A stretch of 64,000 nucleotides of DNA from Pieris napi (lineage: Eukaryota; Arthropoda; Insecta; Lepidoptera; Pieridae): NCBI RefSeq assembly GCF_905475465.1, contig NC_062241.1:7378001-7442000 (forward strand). Direction: 5' to 3'. Within the stretch, counting starts at the first letter, position 1. Each line of letters starts with the position of its first letter. The notes beneath the pieces are model-generated. The model was given only the letters and a program-made list of their open reading frames with translations. It had not been told where the DNA came from and did not search any database. A program made the translations under genes and the position numbers. Shown one piece after another: positions 44,009-56,795 of this stretch.

Positions 44009-45721
44009 TTTAACATTTTGAAGCGTATGTATTGCTCGATTCAACTGTTCGCAGGAAAAGCTGAATGTGCAGGACTTTATTCACAAAAAATGTGTAATCA
44101 TTTTCGGAAATGAATTAAACATCACCTCATACCGTTACCATACCGTATATGTATTTAATTTATTGCAATTATGTTAACTTTCTTTTGTTCAGTGCATATT
44201 TAAGGGGTCAGTTCGTGGATGGGTTTCCGTTGGAAGATTCCCATCAGAATGACCTGCATTGCAATTTTTATTTGCGCTCTCTGTACCATTTTTTTGTCAC
44301 AAAATTTCTGTTTTCTATTACTTTATTCTTATTATCCCAACTACTACGCATTTGACGCTATGTTTACTATTGTATTTCGTTTATTAAAACCTAAACATAA
44401 CAATCAAATATAAAGTATTTACACTTTTCTTAACCTTAATAGTAATAATAATTATTTAAAATTAAATTATTATAATTGTGTTTGTTTACTTAATAATAAA
44501 TAAATATATAAAACTCTGCCTTAGTATTGAGATTTATTATGGAACGTTTTTAATTTATATTATTGTACCCAATAAAGCTATGTTTTTGTTATAAAGCATT
44601 TGAAACCTAAAACATGAAAGCATACATAAAAGGACGTATGAAATCGATGAAAACTATTAAATACGTTCAACTTGTGAAACTCGACGATTTCTCGGCAACT
44701 CGTCTTCAAAATGTGTCAATTTCTCATCAGACGCGTAGGTTTTTACAAGTGGGTTAGTAATTGCATTAATAAGTTATCAATTATAAAGCCCCATTCATAT
44801 GGACGGACGTGAGGGGAACAGAGTATCAGTTTTCATTGCAACGCGTCGTTACTGAAGAATTCTGTATAATTTACTGCGGCTTAATTGAAACTCTTTAGCG
44901 GGTTCCAATAGATTAGTAAAAATACTGTAAGTAATACGTTTAAATTATAATTAACGTGTGAATATTGATAAATTTAACTGTAGTTTAAATAATTATCGTT
45001 ATAATAACAATGAATACACATTATGTGTGCATATTCCTGCATATTCCATATACAGTGATCACGTCTCTCCCACTGTTTTGCAAAAAGTGTTATAATTTAA
45101 AGAAATTACTCTTTCATAGGTAATGATCAAAAATAATTACATACAATCGTATTTGGGCCTGAACCATCTACAGTTTAATCTTTTTGTTTATTTATCTAAG
45201 CGTTATATATAATCTACTTCTTAACATTTTCCATTTCACCTTACAATGTTTTATTAAATAAATATTTAGTTAAAGTTACATACGAAAACGCCATTTCCCC
45301 TTAACTACGCCAATCGTAAAGCTCTTTAAAAAACAGACGACACCGCACAGCCGTCGACGAATCGCCACAAAAAGACACATTGACAGCTAGCAAGACTTAA
45401 ACGGGTTTCCATTAATGATAATTACAAGTAATAATAATAAGTTTTAGCGACAATTACTGAGCGTAATTGCAATTTCACCGGACAATACAAGCATTTCGTA
45501 CGGTCGTTACACGGTCAATAAATTATCAATACAATGCACGTTGATTGCTGTTTTTTTAGTTAGAGACAAATTGCTTCCGTACTTATTATAAATTATTAAA
45601 TAAGGAGACTAGGTGGTCGCGTTTCAAAAAAAAAGTAATAAACGTGTACGTTTGTACGTGATTTTTTTTCAGGAAAACATGTATAGAATCTGTATCTGTT
45701 CCATGCGACAATATTGGAGCC
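44009..45721. other. non-coding stretch, nothing recognised
   Basis: Two overlapping frames of 64-68 codons near 44149-44413 show only hydrophobic, low-information sequence. Confidence 0.4.
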
Positions 45722-45973
45722 TACACTTAGGCCTTATTTCTGATCTGTTTCGTGATCATTTGTTTTCCTAATAAGCAAGTAATCAGCCTTGTGTGCTTGA
45801 CTCACGCCTTCGACTTTTTGGGTCTAAGGCATGCCGGTTTCCTCACTATGTTTTCCTTCTCCGTACGAGCAAGTGTTCAATGCGCGCATTAACAGGATGA
45901 ATTGCCATTGGCATACAGCCGGGGATCGAACCTACGACCCAGGGATAAGAGTCGCACGATAAAGTCACAAGGC
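45722..45973 (-). repeat. tRNA-derived SINE (main family)
   Basis: Reverse-complement blocks GATCTGTTTCGTGATCATTT, TCGACTTTTTGGGTCTAAGG, CATGCCGGTTTCCTCACTAT, B-box complement GGGGATCGAACCTACGACC and head complement GAGTCGCACGATAAAGTCAC. Nearly full length, with substitutions in the A-box region. The 77-codon minus frame across it is incidental. Confidence 0.85.
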
Positions 45974-46857
45974 TTGATTTGTTTAAAATAACAATATATA
46001 TTTTTGGTAGAATATCAGATAGAATAAATAAAATAGAATAGTATATCAATAGAAGTAATCTAATGCTGATACCAAACATACGTATGGGTTATAGAAAAAC
46101 AAATTTTCTGTTGAGTAGATGTGAAATAAAATAGAGTTTGTGATGATAAAATAGAGTTTTTTGGTGATGATGTATAATTTTATTACAAAGAAAATAGAGA
46201 TATTTGCTTGTCACTGAAGATCCCATGCCAGACATAGCCTGGATAAATAGAGTCTTTCAATAACTTTTGCACATTTTATTGCGGAGAATAATCAAGTCAG
46301 TTTTTAATAAAAACGAAGTGAAAGGTTACACCAAAGCTTTACCCATTGTCTTTTTAAGAATAAGTATAAACACCCACCCGTACAAATCTCTTACAAAAGT
46401 TATAGTCATTGCATAAAAGCATGCATTATTCATAGTGCATATGTCGGCATTGTATTCTAATGTGACTTTCGCCAATTACTCCCAGTTAGAGCTTTTAAGC
46501 TCTCAAACTCTTGGTAATGACGATTTTGGTTTGATAGAAAGTGGGTTGACGGTTTCAGGGCGAATATCTTGACATTATCCTTGTAAGGATTGCTGAGAAA
46601 GTTTCTTTGAATTGAATAATTTAGAATGAGTATGGTATAGTTAAAGGTAATGCAGCTGTCTAATGTGTTTGCTACATTGGCGTATCATATTTTTATCAGT
46701 TCAAGTACTATAAAAGTCCGCTTGTTTCCGGCTATAAAGCTTAAAATAAAAACAGTAGAGCGACTATAATATTTTTTAAAAAGTAAATGCTTACTATATT
46801 TTACACGATTTATACAAGATAACTTTCACTCACCGTAGGTTTTACGGCAAACTCTTA
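45974..46857. other. non-coding stretch, nothing recognised
   Basis: A short local repeat (AAATAGAGTTT...GATGATA) near 46125-46165; nothing else. Confidence 0.4.
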
Positions 46858-48157
46858 TAAAGGGTTTTTCAACAAGAACTTTGTTTTCTAAAACAAAATA
46901 AAACAAAGAATTTAGAGGAAAATGAATAAAATTTTTATTGTATTACAAAGAGAAAAGTTTGGCAATTATGAATGAAAAATGATATCTGGCAAATGTCCAC
47001 CACGACCACGCTGACAGATGTTGATTCTTTCATCAAAATTTTTAATCACTTTTTGGCAAAATGGAGGGTCTATTTCGTTAATGACATCACGGATTTTGAG
47101 TTTTAAGGCTGCAATCGATTCGATTGGCTCCGTATAGACTCTGTCTTTAACATAGCCCCACAAAAAATAATCCAGTGGTGTTAAATCACACGATCTGGCT
47201 GGCCACTTAACAGCTGAATTTCGCGAAATTATGCGCTCGGGAAATTTGGTTTGCAATAAATTGATCGTTTCATTGGCTGTGTGACATGTGGCACCGTCCT
47301 GTTGAAACCACATTTCAGTGATATCCATGTCATCAATAATAGGCCAAAATTTAGTGGTTAACATCTCGCGATACCGTGATCCATTGACTGTTACCGCATT
47401 TCCAGCCTCATCTTCGAAAAAAAACGGCCCAATCACGCCTCCAGACCACATAGTGCACCACACAGTAACACGTTGAGTATGCAAAGCCTTCTCAATAATT
47501 GCTTTAGGATTTTCAGAAGCCCAAATGCGACAATTTTGCTTGTTGACGTACCCTGACAAATGAAAATGGGCTTCGTCTGAAAAAATGATTTTTTCAGAAA
47601 AACCAGCAGGTTGTTCCTGAATGAACTGAGCGAATCTGCGGCGATTTGAATGGTCGATCAGCTTTAATTCCTGCACCAGTTGAATCTTGTAAGGCTTCAA
47701 AGCCAAATCCTTTCGCAAAATTCGCCATGTTGTACTTTTGGATAACCCCAATTGTTGAGAACGTCGTGAAATTGACAAATTTTGATCTTCTTCAACACTG
47801 TGGCTCACGGCGGCGATGTTTTCTGTTGAACGACCCGGTCGAACACGTGTTGGTGTTGGCACATTTTGTACCGAGCCTGTCGACTCAAATTTCGCGACCA
47901 AATTCTTAACAGCGGTCTCAGAAGGACGATTATGCTGGCCGAAAATATCACGATTTTTACGAAATGTAACTTTAACAGAACCACCATTTTAATAGTGGAT
48001 TTGAATTATTTTAATGCGATTTTCGAGCGAAATTGAATTCATTGTAATAATTGCCAAAGCACCTGCTACGAATACCGCCAAAAACTAAATGTCAAAACTA
48101 TCACGTTCTCGGTGTTGCCACAATTGAAAAACAAACTTCTTGTTGAAATACCCTTTA
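46858..48157 (-). mobile_element. complete DD41D mariner-superfamily (IS630/Tc1/mariner) transposon
   Basis: 1300 bp. Left end TAAAGGGTTTTTCAACAAGA then ACTTTGTTTT; right end the complement of TAAAGGGTATTTCAACAAGA then AGTTTGTTTTTC, differing at two positions in the first 30. TA lies outside both ends (46856-46857 and 48158-48159). A single minus-strand transposase gene fills most of it. Structure and near-intact gene indicate a fairly recent insertion. Confidence 0.93.
46966..48042 (-). pseudogene. DD41D transposase with one in-frame stop near the N-terminus
   Basis: From ATG at 48042 the frame reads MNSISLENRIKIIQIHY, meets TAA at codon 18 (47991-47989), then continues NGGSVKVTFRKNRDIFG and stays open to 46966, 358 codons in all. 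From the internal M at 47901, 311 residues are open. Features in 311-residue numbering: helix-turn-helix segments up to about 62 (SRRSQQLGLSKSTTWRILRK), GRS near 23-25, catalytic D109 in FSDEAHFH, D202 in WFQQDGATCHTA, and D244 in LTPLDYFLWG, 41 residues after D202. TPLD lines up with APSD of mariner, so I read it as DD41D, as in rosa/Visitor-type elements (family from memory). D239 (36 apart) is the alternative. One base change would explain the stop. Confidence 0.9.
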
Positions 48158-49794
48158 TAATTCAGCTAGCGTGTGATTTAAAATTTTAGTCTCTTTATTT
48201 CTTTTCTTATTCTTAACAACACAAAATAAAGAAAACGCAGAAACAACAGCAATCATTTACTAAAACATAATTATATTAAATATAATTATATTAAATATAA
48301 TTATTAAACAAATAACAAACAAATCTATGTTGTATTGTGACATAAAGCACGCCTACCGCCTTTTAAAAGTAGGTACCAACTGTGTTCGCTGTTTTAAACG
48401 ACGCAGGCAGGCCAAATAATTCATACAATTTTAGGCTTTTACCCGTGGTGGGTCGATATATATATCTAATGTTTTATTTTATATATAGTCTTTTGTAATT
48501 TTTTTTATATAATCAAATGAAGCTATATTATTTATTATACATGTATAGTTTCCGCTTCACGAATGTCGCGTACTTTCCAAAGTTCTTGTAAATGCATTTC
48601 CTATTTAGAAATTTCGGATTTGATTCATAAAATACGAGTAGTAAGTCGCAATAAAGTGCACCTACATTCTCGATTAGAATATACAACTGCTTTAAGAGTT
48701 CCGCGTTCGACGTAACCACATTACTCTAGTAACAGTAAGACAGAAATTAAACGCCCAAAGCATGTTCTTGATTCTATACGCCCTTTTCTTCGTTTCTTTA
48801 GTTTAACTTCTATATGTATTATAGTTCTTGCTTTAAAGAGTGTATGTTATATAATGAATAAATATTAAATAAGAGAATTTAAAAATGCTTACTATTTTTG
48901 TACTTGTACCTGTGATTAATTATAAAAAATTAAGTAGTGTATATATAAGGAACTTAAGCAAGTTATTTTCAGTTTTCTATTTACTATTTCATTAATAACA
49001 ATTTAACATTTAATTAAAATAGCACACTTCTTCTTTCGCAAAAACTATCAAATAAAATATATAAAAAATAAGTATCGTAACGTCAAACATTCTGTAATGA
49101 TAAGTCGTCTATAAACATAAAAGATGATAATATCAACAAGAAAGCAGTATTAGAATGAACGTGTTATAATGAAACTATTATGTAGTTTACTGCGATGCAA
49201 GGTCAAAGGTCAGCCCCTAAGACTTTTGGTCAATAATACGAATGTAGCGTTTAATTAGCGCGCCCAACTTACAATTCACACTGTGGCCTCAAAGAAGCAG
49301 AGCAAGCCAATAAATAACAATTTATCGCATTATCTCTCACCCGGTGGGCTTCAGAGCCTTACTGAATTAGTAGATTTGACAAATCACATACAAGTTGACA
49401 AATCGACGAAGTCAATCGTTTGTCATCGCCCTTTTGTTTAGTGGCTTTTCGGTATTTTAGTTTTGTCCTCAATTGTGCCGAAGCATAGGTCAAACGCTAC
49501 CGCGATTGACACGATTTCACACGATTCGGAGGTTTCGTACAAAAAATAAACCTACACAGAATGACGAACTCGTTAGATGAGACAAGATTAGAAAATTGAC
49601 GGCAGTAATCGTAAATGATTTACTTAAAATAACTAAAGTCAAAACTACAGGTACTTCTACTTGTATTATTAGAAAAAAGAAAGATAACATTATATTTTTC
49701 CTTTTTATACGTATATACCTTTAGAATGTAAGTGGGTACAAAATGTAATTGTTTTTTGTCAAATAAAGTGTTTTTGTTTATTTATTATTTATAT
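48158..49794. other. non-coding stretch, nothing recognised
   Basis: Has a short triple repeat ATTATATTAAATATA near 48271-48303 and a mixed block at 49190-49560 without frames. Confidence 0.4.
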
Positions 49795-50044
49795 GACGGC
49801 TCATTGGTCTAGTGGTTAGTAGTTAGTACCCCTGACTGCGAATCTATGGGTCCCGGGTTCGATCCCCGGCTGAGACAAACATCGATGTTATGAGCATTTG
49901 GTGTTGTGCTTAGGTCTTGGGTGTTTAAATATGTATATCTATCTATATATGTATGTACATCCGTTGCCTAGTACCCATAACACAAGCTTCACCAGCTTAG
50001 CACGGGACTAAGTCAATTGGTGTGAATTGTCCTTTAAAAAAAAA
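49795..50044 (+). repeat. tRNA-derived SINE, second family, longer copy
   Basis: Same head and B box as 23748-23975, with an extra TTAGTAG duplication in the D-arm region (GGTTAGTAGTTAGTACCCC). The body includes GCCTAGTACCCATAACACAA and CACCAGCTTAGCACGGGAC, missing from the other copy, and ends GTGTGAATTGTCC plus an A-rich tail. It shows the fuller form of the family. Confidence 0.87.
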
Positions 50045-50561
50045 TATTTAAAAAATTAGATTTATTCCTTCCATTTTTGTATGTTTTGAACGAGAAATAC
50101 AAATGTGTTCACGTTGGCAAAAAATATAAGTGTGAGCTTTTTAAAATCCACATACACACATACAGAAACATCACATACGTAAATAAATATATATACACTG
50201 GCCTAAGTATATGGTGACAAGGAATGCACTTCCGTGAGACTGTACGAGACAATTGTGAGAATCGATTCGTTTATCGTCTCCGGAGTCGATAATGATTTAT
50301 ATGTACGCCTTTATTACAGTGTTAGACCACCGATGTTGTTTGTAATGTTATAAAAATACACCTATTTCTGCGATAGTTAAATGCTTGGTAATAAACTTAT
50401 TTCACACACGAGTCACTGCAACGAAACGAAACTATATGTAATCTACTTATATCTATTGTAACAGATGTAAACCATGCAGAAACGTATTTAATACAAATAA
50501 TAAAACTATCAACGACGACAAATTCTTAAAAAAAATTAGTTCTTTTGACATAACTAGCTGA
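50045..50561. other. non-coding stretch, nothing recognised
   Basis: No repeat recognised. Confidence 0.4.
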
Positions 50562-50865
50562 TCCGGTAAACGTCGTCATTTATAATAAAAATAGGGGTTG
50601 ATCGTAGAGGGGTGAAAATTAGAGTTGTATGTTTTTTTTTAAATGCTGTATCTATCATAAAATTTTTTTATCTAAAAATTAAAAAAAAAAAATTTAGGGG
50701 TGGACTACCCTTAACATTTAGGGGAATGAAAAATAGATGTTGTCCGATTCTCAGACAAACCCAATATGCACACAAAATTTCATGAGACTCGGTCGAGCTG
50801 TTTCGGAGGAGTTTAACCACAAACACCGCGACACGAGAATTTTATATATGTATTAGATTATTTTT
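50562..50865 (+). repeat. dispersed repeat (family shared with 18519-18812)
   Basis: Starts TAGCTGATCCGGTAAACGTC, contains a long A/T tract, GGGTGGACTACCCTTAACAT, GATGTTGTCCGATTCTCAGA, GTCGAGCTGTTTCGGAGGAG and AACACCGCGACACGAGAATT, and ends TTATATATGTATTAGAT. No frame. Confidence 0.8.
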
Positions 50866-50991
50866 GTATCCATTAATTCCCAGAATTTGTATCACTCTAT
50901 ATTCAACTGATCAAAACTGCTTAACAAATTATAATGAAAGTTTGTAGTGACTTGCTATAAAATTATTATACAGATTGCATATATAAGTATA

Positions 50992-51011
50992 TAATATATA
51001 TATATATATAT
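50992..51011. repeat. (TA)n microsatellite
   Basis: Uninterrupted TA dinucleotides. Confidence 0.9.
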
Positions 51012-53397
51012 CACATAAGCAGGCAACTGATGTTGTTGGAATGGAAGACAAATAATGGTTTTATCTTCAAAGTTTTAAAGTAGGTTGAAACATTACCTTA
51101 AAATTATGGTCGAAAGCTCTCTAAGGTTATTGTGTCAAAAGTTCTAAGAACTAGGAAATATCTCCCACATGTGGCGTATTTTATATGAAAAGTTTAGGGT
51201 TTTTTTTGTATGAAAACTATTATTTCTACCTAAAATAATGTACATCCGTTCCATTGGTAAATTTTTTTTATTTGTCACCTACCTATAAAATATGACCAGT
51301 AGAACTGATGCAAAAAGCTGCGGTCATTAAAATTAAAAACGAGTGTTATCGCGAACTATGATTTCCGTATATTAAAATCCAATACAATTTTGACGTACGG
51401 AATTACGTACGTACTAAGTATTTTTTTTATATCTGGCCCAGTGTCGGGAAGTGGAAGGAAGACAATTTTCTTCACTTTTACAGCACAACGAACATGGTTT
51501 GATCAAGAACAACTTTTTTAAATGCTAATCTCGAAATTATTATAGTAGCTATTGACGTTCTGATTATTTTAACGTTACAATATAACACGGACGGAGCATC
51601 GTCGGCAAGCTAAAACGACGACAAACAGTAGAGAATTCGTTCAAGTTACTGGTTCAAAATACGTGGAAAAATATAAAATTTCCAAAAAATCGCAGTCGTG
51701 ATAAAATAAGAGAAACACTTAATACTATACAACCTTTGTTACATAGAACATAAGGGCTATTATCAGGCAACAAGAATATCTTGCAAAAGTATTTAACTTG
51801 ATCTTGAGAATTCGCATGACTCTCGCGAAATGTCTTTTGTCCACATTCCATACAAATAAAGATAAAAAATGGGGGTCCAAATGTCAACATGTTACGGGTA
51901 CATGTGAAGTGCGAAGAGGCTTAAATGCACAGCTCTAACAAAGACTCGAAGGACGGTCCAGGGGTATGTTTACGAATAGTTTATTTAATCATTTGATTTG
52001 TGTTTATTTATGTTTAAATTTTTTATAGACATCAGTTTTTGGTATAGGTGGAATAATAGTAATTCCACATAAAAAATAGGTCACTTACTTTAACACAGTT
52101 GCCTTAACAACTTGGCCACAAAAATCCTAAATAACTTAAAATCAGAAAATCGTAAATCAGAGTGTGTAACACACTCTTGTTCTACTTATATGAATATATA
52201 CAATAAATCTGAATTATCAGTATTTTTTCAACACTATGTGTGTGACACTTACTCACCTACCCAATATATATTTGTGATGTAGTTTCTGTGTTCTCCTTTT
52301 CTAAAAGGAGAAAATGGCGATTGAAATATAATTTCTGGATCATGATTAAACCGGTAAAACAATATCAAAATGGATGCAGAAATGAATAGTTCTTTTGGTC
52401 TAGTCAAACTTTTGTTTTACAAATAGTAAAATATACTTACAGGTGAATCTAAATAAAATTGTACTTCACCTGCAAAATTATAGCTCCAATCTAAAAAACC
52501 TATAAACAATTATTTCATACAATGATAACGCTATAAAACACTTAAAAATTCATCTTAAACGATTCACCCATAAAGTACGATACGACATTTTTACGATACC
52601 GTGACTGACCGCGCTATCAACCATCTTTGTTTTATGTGACGTTGAAAATCTTGAGTTTAGATGGGCCTTTTATGTTCACCCTTGAATGCGGTTTATAGGT
52701 TTGGGGTCAATCAAGACGGAACAAACGACAATAGCAAACACTTTGTCAACACGTTATAAGTACATCGGTTGACAGAAGACACGGGTTTCAGAGACACAAT
52801 TTTTTTACAATTATTTAAGTATAGGTATTTCTTTATAGTTATATAGTATTAGTAAAAACTGTTAAAATAGTACATGGAAAAAAAGTATATAAATTATTTA
52901 ATTACAAGTACATATATAACAATTTATAATGTTGATAATTGAAATCAAGTACTTAATGGGGCAAGTTCTTATGTAGACAGATTATAGGTTTTATAAAAAT
53001 CTAGTTATCAATTAATTTAATGAATTATTAAGAATTAAAGAAATCCATTACTGTAGAAACAAAGAAAAATACAAAGTTAGAACAGAAAGTAAAATTGTTA
53101 AATGCAAACTAGTCTCGATTAATGTAATTATTACAAAGGCATATTAATTTTTGCCATTAAAGGAGTAAAAGTAGGTAACATAGATGTTCAACAATACAAT
53201 TTAGATGCAAATTACAATAACATAGTAAACTAATAACGCTGAGTGTAGCTTATACAAGTCGTCTTAGGTGCGCTTAATGAGAATCATGAATATCGGTTTG
53301 GAATATCGTAAGAAAGGAAAGTAATATATTTATATCTGTAGAAAAATAATTTTTACAATTACATAGATAATTATTGGGTTCTGTCAATCATTACACA
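51012..53397. other. long non-coding stretch, nothing recognised
   Basis: No repeat or domain recognised. ACTTACAG|GTGAAT near 52438 is an AG|GT combination with a poor pyrimidine tract. Confidence 0.4.
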
Positions 53398-53605
53398 GAG
53401 CAGTGTTGGCCTAGTAGCTTCAGCGTGCTACCCTCATCCCTGAGGTTCTAGGTTCCTATGCACCCGTAGACTTTCTGTATAGGCATTTACCCAAAAAAGG
53501 CACAAAAGGTTGATCAACTCGCTCAGTGGAGAAAAAAAAGGAACACGAAACAGTTACAGAAATCTGAGGCCCAAACCTAAAAAATTGAAGCGCCATTGGT
53601 TTTAT
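53398..53605 (+). repeat. tRNA-derived SINE (main family), B box and centre damaged
   Basis: Head GAGCAGTGTTGGCCTAGTAG and CTTCAGCGTGCTACCCTCAT; the B box region is reduced to AGGTTCCTATGCACC. The centre is largely replaced or deleted before CAGAAATCTGAGGCCCAAAC and AGCGCCATTGG at the 3' end. Confidence 0.8.
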
Positions 53606-55964
53606 TAATTTCAATAACCTCACCACTGATTAACTTTAATACATGTTGTATCTTTGAATTAATATCTTGTTTTCTAAGTGTATCTCAATACAATAGCCTA
53701 AGCTACAAGAACATCTTTACTGTATCGATAATGCAATATTTCGCTTACTTCGCAAAATTAGTTTCGTCCTACGTGCGCCTACGAAGCGGTGTCGTAACTT
53801 AATATTAATCATCAATTCTCGACGCTTTCAAATCGATTGTTCTTTGAATCGAAATAGATGTAATTAGCATTCATTATCGACGTATCGTGATGATGCATAC
53901 TGAGTGTTTAGATTTCAAATACCGGTAAAACAAACTATATATATATATATGTACATTGTACATACATATGTACATTGTACATTTCCTTACCAAAACGCTA
54001 TGTTCGATTAAAGTGTAAACTTATTTTTTATCTGTCTTTCTATAGCTTCAAAATTGGTTTGACATGACTATATTTGGGATTGATTGTTCTGAAATACAAA
54101 CGAAAGTATTATGATTTAAAATACGACAAAACTTTTACATAAGAGATATGTTGATTTCTGAGTTAGTCCGAAAATTGCCTAAAGCTTCACCAAATTCACC
54201 AAATTATATATACACTTAATTTATTACATTGAAGTAATTCGATAAATATAAAAAATCTGAAAATTAAAAGAGATCGCAAAGGAAACAAAACGCTAACGTT
54301 GAATGTTCTTTGAGGACGCTCGTTAAACAACATATAGCTTTGTGGGTCCTGTGATGTTCTTGTTACATATAAAGTGGGTATCCCATGTTTCTCTTCGTTT
54401 AGTTGATTGGTTTAAGAAACATCAAAAACATTTATACGAATAATTTATTAATAAATAATCCATTTAACAAATCGTTGCATGATTAACTTTATGATCACCA
54501 TATAAAGCATAAAATAAGTTACCTCCGTGTCGAATATCAATCGAAATATTATGAATAATTCCTCATTCCAGATTCGCATAGTGCCTCTTCTGGTTCTGTC
54601 CTCTAATTTCTAAGACTACAAGTAATTGGTTTATAAAGTGCAGATTGATTAAACAGCATAGGAATAATGGTTCGCGGAAAATTTTGTTCACTATACATAA
54701 ATCTATATACATTTTAATCTAAATTTTAGCAAAACAATTTACAGTAGATGGTTACTTTGTATGTAAAACGTTGCGTTTCAAAGTTTAACATCATTTTATG
54801 ATTTACAACGAAACAGGTCACATGGCTGACCGAACACAAAACATAATATTCACTAGTTGGATATAAATAACCAGCCTGTCACTTTCTGAAATTCCATTTA
54901 TTTATTAGAAAAAGCGTATTTAAATGCAAATCACTGCAGCGGTACGCGATATTTATCACAGGTGAATCATATATCATTGAACGAATACAACATTTAAGGG
55001 TTCTGGTAACGGAATTTTATGGAAAGGGTTGTTTTAGATTCAATAACTCTGCTGGTGTCATGAAAGTGTTTGGTTGAACGGGCTAATCTAAGAACTCGTT
55101 TTTGGAAATTCATTCTTTACATATTCAATTTATAGAGGAAGGTATGACGCTACGACGGAATAACCATTCCGACGGCACAGCCAGTATTTTATAACATAAT
55201 AATACCCGCCAATTTTATTCGCATACAAATACATGTATGACACGTGACTCAAAGTCACATTATGAGTCCTGTTGAGTTCATTGTTTCTATTCTAACCGAC
55301 CACAAAAATCCCAAAGATGGTTACATTATGACGTATTTTTCTTATTCATTGGATAACAATTATAATAAGTTTTAACAACACAGCTCATACAAAATCTAGT
55401 TATTTCAATGCAAAATAAAACCGTTCTAAAACGTAAATAATTTGTGATATGAGTGCGATATTTGCTTAATTTAAGTGATGCTTAAACAAAAGACCATAAA
55501 ACTTTAAAACGCGTGCTCAACATTCGGTAAACATCAGGCGCAAAGCAAACAGTAATGAGTGACATCACCTAGTGAAGTTTTATAAGTATAGTCCAAGTTA
55601 AAAGCTTACATAAATCAAAATTTAAAAAAAACTTGCAGTTGGGTGATGGGCTTTTCTATTATTTATGATTGATGACCGTATTTCACTCAAACTAACATCT
55701 AGTTTTAAGAGCAGTCAAACCGTTTCTTCTGAATGAAATTTGATATATTAGACAGCGCTCAAGATGACTTGAGATATGAATTATAGTATGGACCTAACAC
55801 AGTCCTACTCCTTGAAACTCAGAAGCATCCTGGGGCTATAATGGGCTTCATCTAGGGACTTCTTGTCGCCGTTGCTTGCTGTCCTTTGAATTCAAAGCCT
55901 TAAAAATCTACTCAATGTAAAAAAGTACTCGATATAATAAATAAATCACCAAGCTTGTTCTGGA
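53606..55964. other. non-coding stretch with a short palindromic repeat
   Basis: At 53949-53982 the self-complementary word ATGTACATTGTACAT occurs twice, 4 bp apart, next to a TA run. Nothing else recognised. Confidence 0.45.
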
Positions 55965-56397
55965 CAAAACATTGCTGCGACCAGTTATGGTTCTGAATCC
56001 ATAAAGAGCCCAGCCCTTTGCAAGAAAGACAAGCTTGCTCTCCTTATTTTCGAACGGAAGAATCTTTGGCCCTGTTTGCGACGACGGTGTTTGGCGTATT
56101 CGCTACAATGAGGAACCTTATAACATCCTTGAAGACGCCAACATCTCCCAATTCAAAAAAAGGCAACAGGCTCAAGTGGTTGGGACATGTGCGCAGATTG
56201 GCGGACGACAGAACCCTAGTATTTACTGAACTCACAACCCGGTGGCAATAGAAAACCCTGTAGACCGAAGCTGTAGTAGGTAAGTAGGATAGAGTTGTCA
56301 AGGACCTCGAAACATTACGGGATCGAAGTTGGGCACAAGAAGCGTGAAATAGATTGCAATGGCGAAATATACTTGAGGAAGCTATGGCCCACAAGGC
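55965..56397 (+). pseudogene. degraded non-LTR retrotransposon (RTE-like) ORF2 C-terminal region
   Basis: Across all three frames the plus strand gives an ordered set of LINE motifs: KTLLRPV, YGSESIKSPALCKKDKL, LLIFERK, IFGPVCDDGVWRIRYNEE, NILEDANISQFKKRQ, RLKWLGHVRRLADDR, VKDLETLRDRSWAQEA and NRLQWRNILEEA, ending at a stop near 56395. At least three frameshifts and one or more stops separate them. KRQRLKWLGHVRR is a hallmark I know from RTE-like retrotransposon proteins after the RT domain. Old, inactive copy. Confidence 0.8.
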
Positions 56398-56411
56398 GCT
56401 GTATAGCCATT

Positions 56412-56795
56412 AAATAAAATAAAAAAATAAAATAAAATATGTTTATTATGTAACATAAGATACATGTATCACTTATTCCACGTCATTAAATTTGAATTTG
56501 TAGGCATTCCTACTCATCGGCAAAGAAGACAGAGGGTGTAGGCCGAGAGAAAAAACCGGCGTAAAAAACTGTCGGTACTCTTTTAAAACAGCAAATCATC
56601 AAACAACACTTATTTAAAACAAATATCGCAAATTAATTAGAAGTAGCCTGTCTAGCGCTAGTCCCAGGCCCTTTTATCAACTAGATATTCGTTGACTTTA
56701 TAGTAAGCCTTTTTACACAGCTTTTCTTTAATACATTTCTTAAATTTATTGAAAGGCAGAGATAAAAGAGCCTCTGGGATTTTATTAAAGAAGAT
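56412..56795 (-). pseudogene. 5'-truncated non-LTR retrotransposon tail
   Basis: Minus strand: KIPEALLSLPFNKFKKCIKE, then CKKAYYKVNEYLVDKRAWD and stop, followed leftward by a 3' UTR nearly the same as that of 19131-19761 (CATAAGATACATGTATCACT, CCACGTCATTAAATTTG) and an A-rich tail (AAATAAAATAAA words at 56412-56440). The tail lies directly against the end of the RTE-like fragment. Only about 60 codons of ORF2 are left. Confidence 0.82.

Noticed and set aside
46966..48042. Possibility that the 311-residue protein is a domesticated host gene
   Set aside because: It lies inside intact inverted ends with TA duplications and has an in-frame stop upstream, so it is an ordinary transposon copy.
56044..56394. 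116-codon minus-strand frame
   Set aside because: Antisense shadow of the RTE-like fragment on the plus strand.
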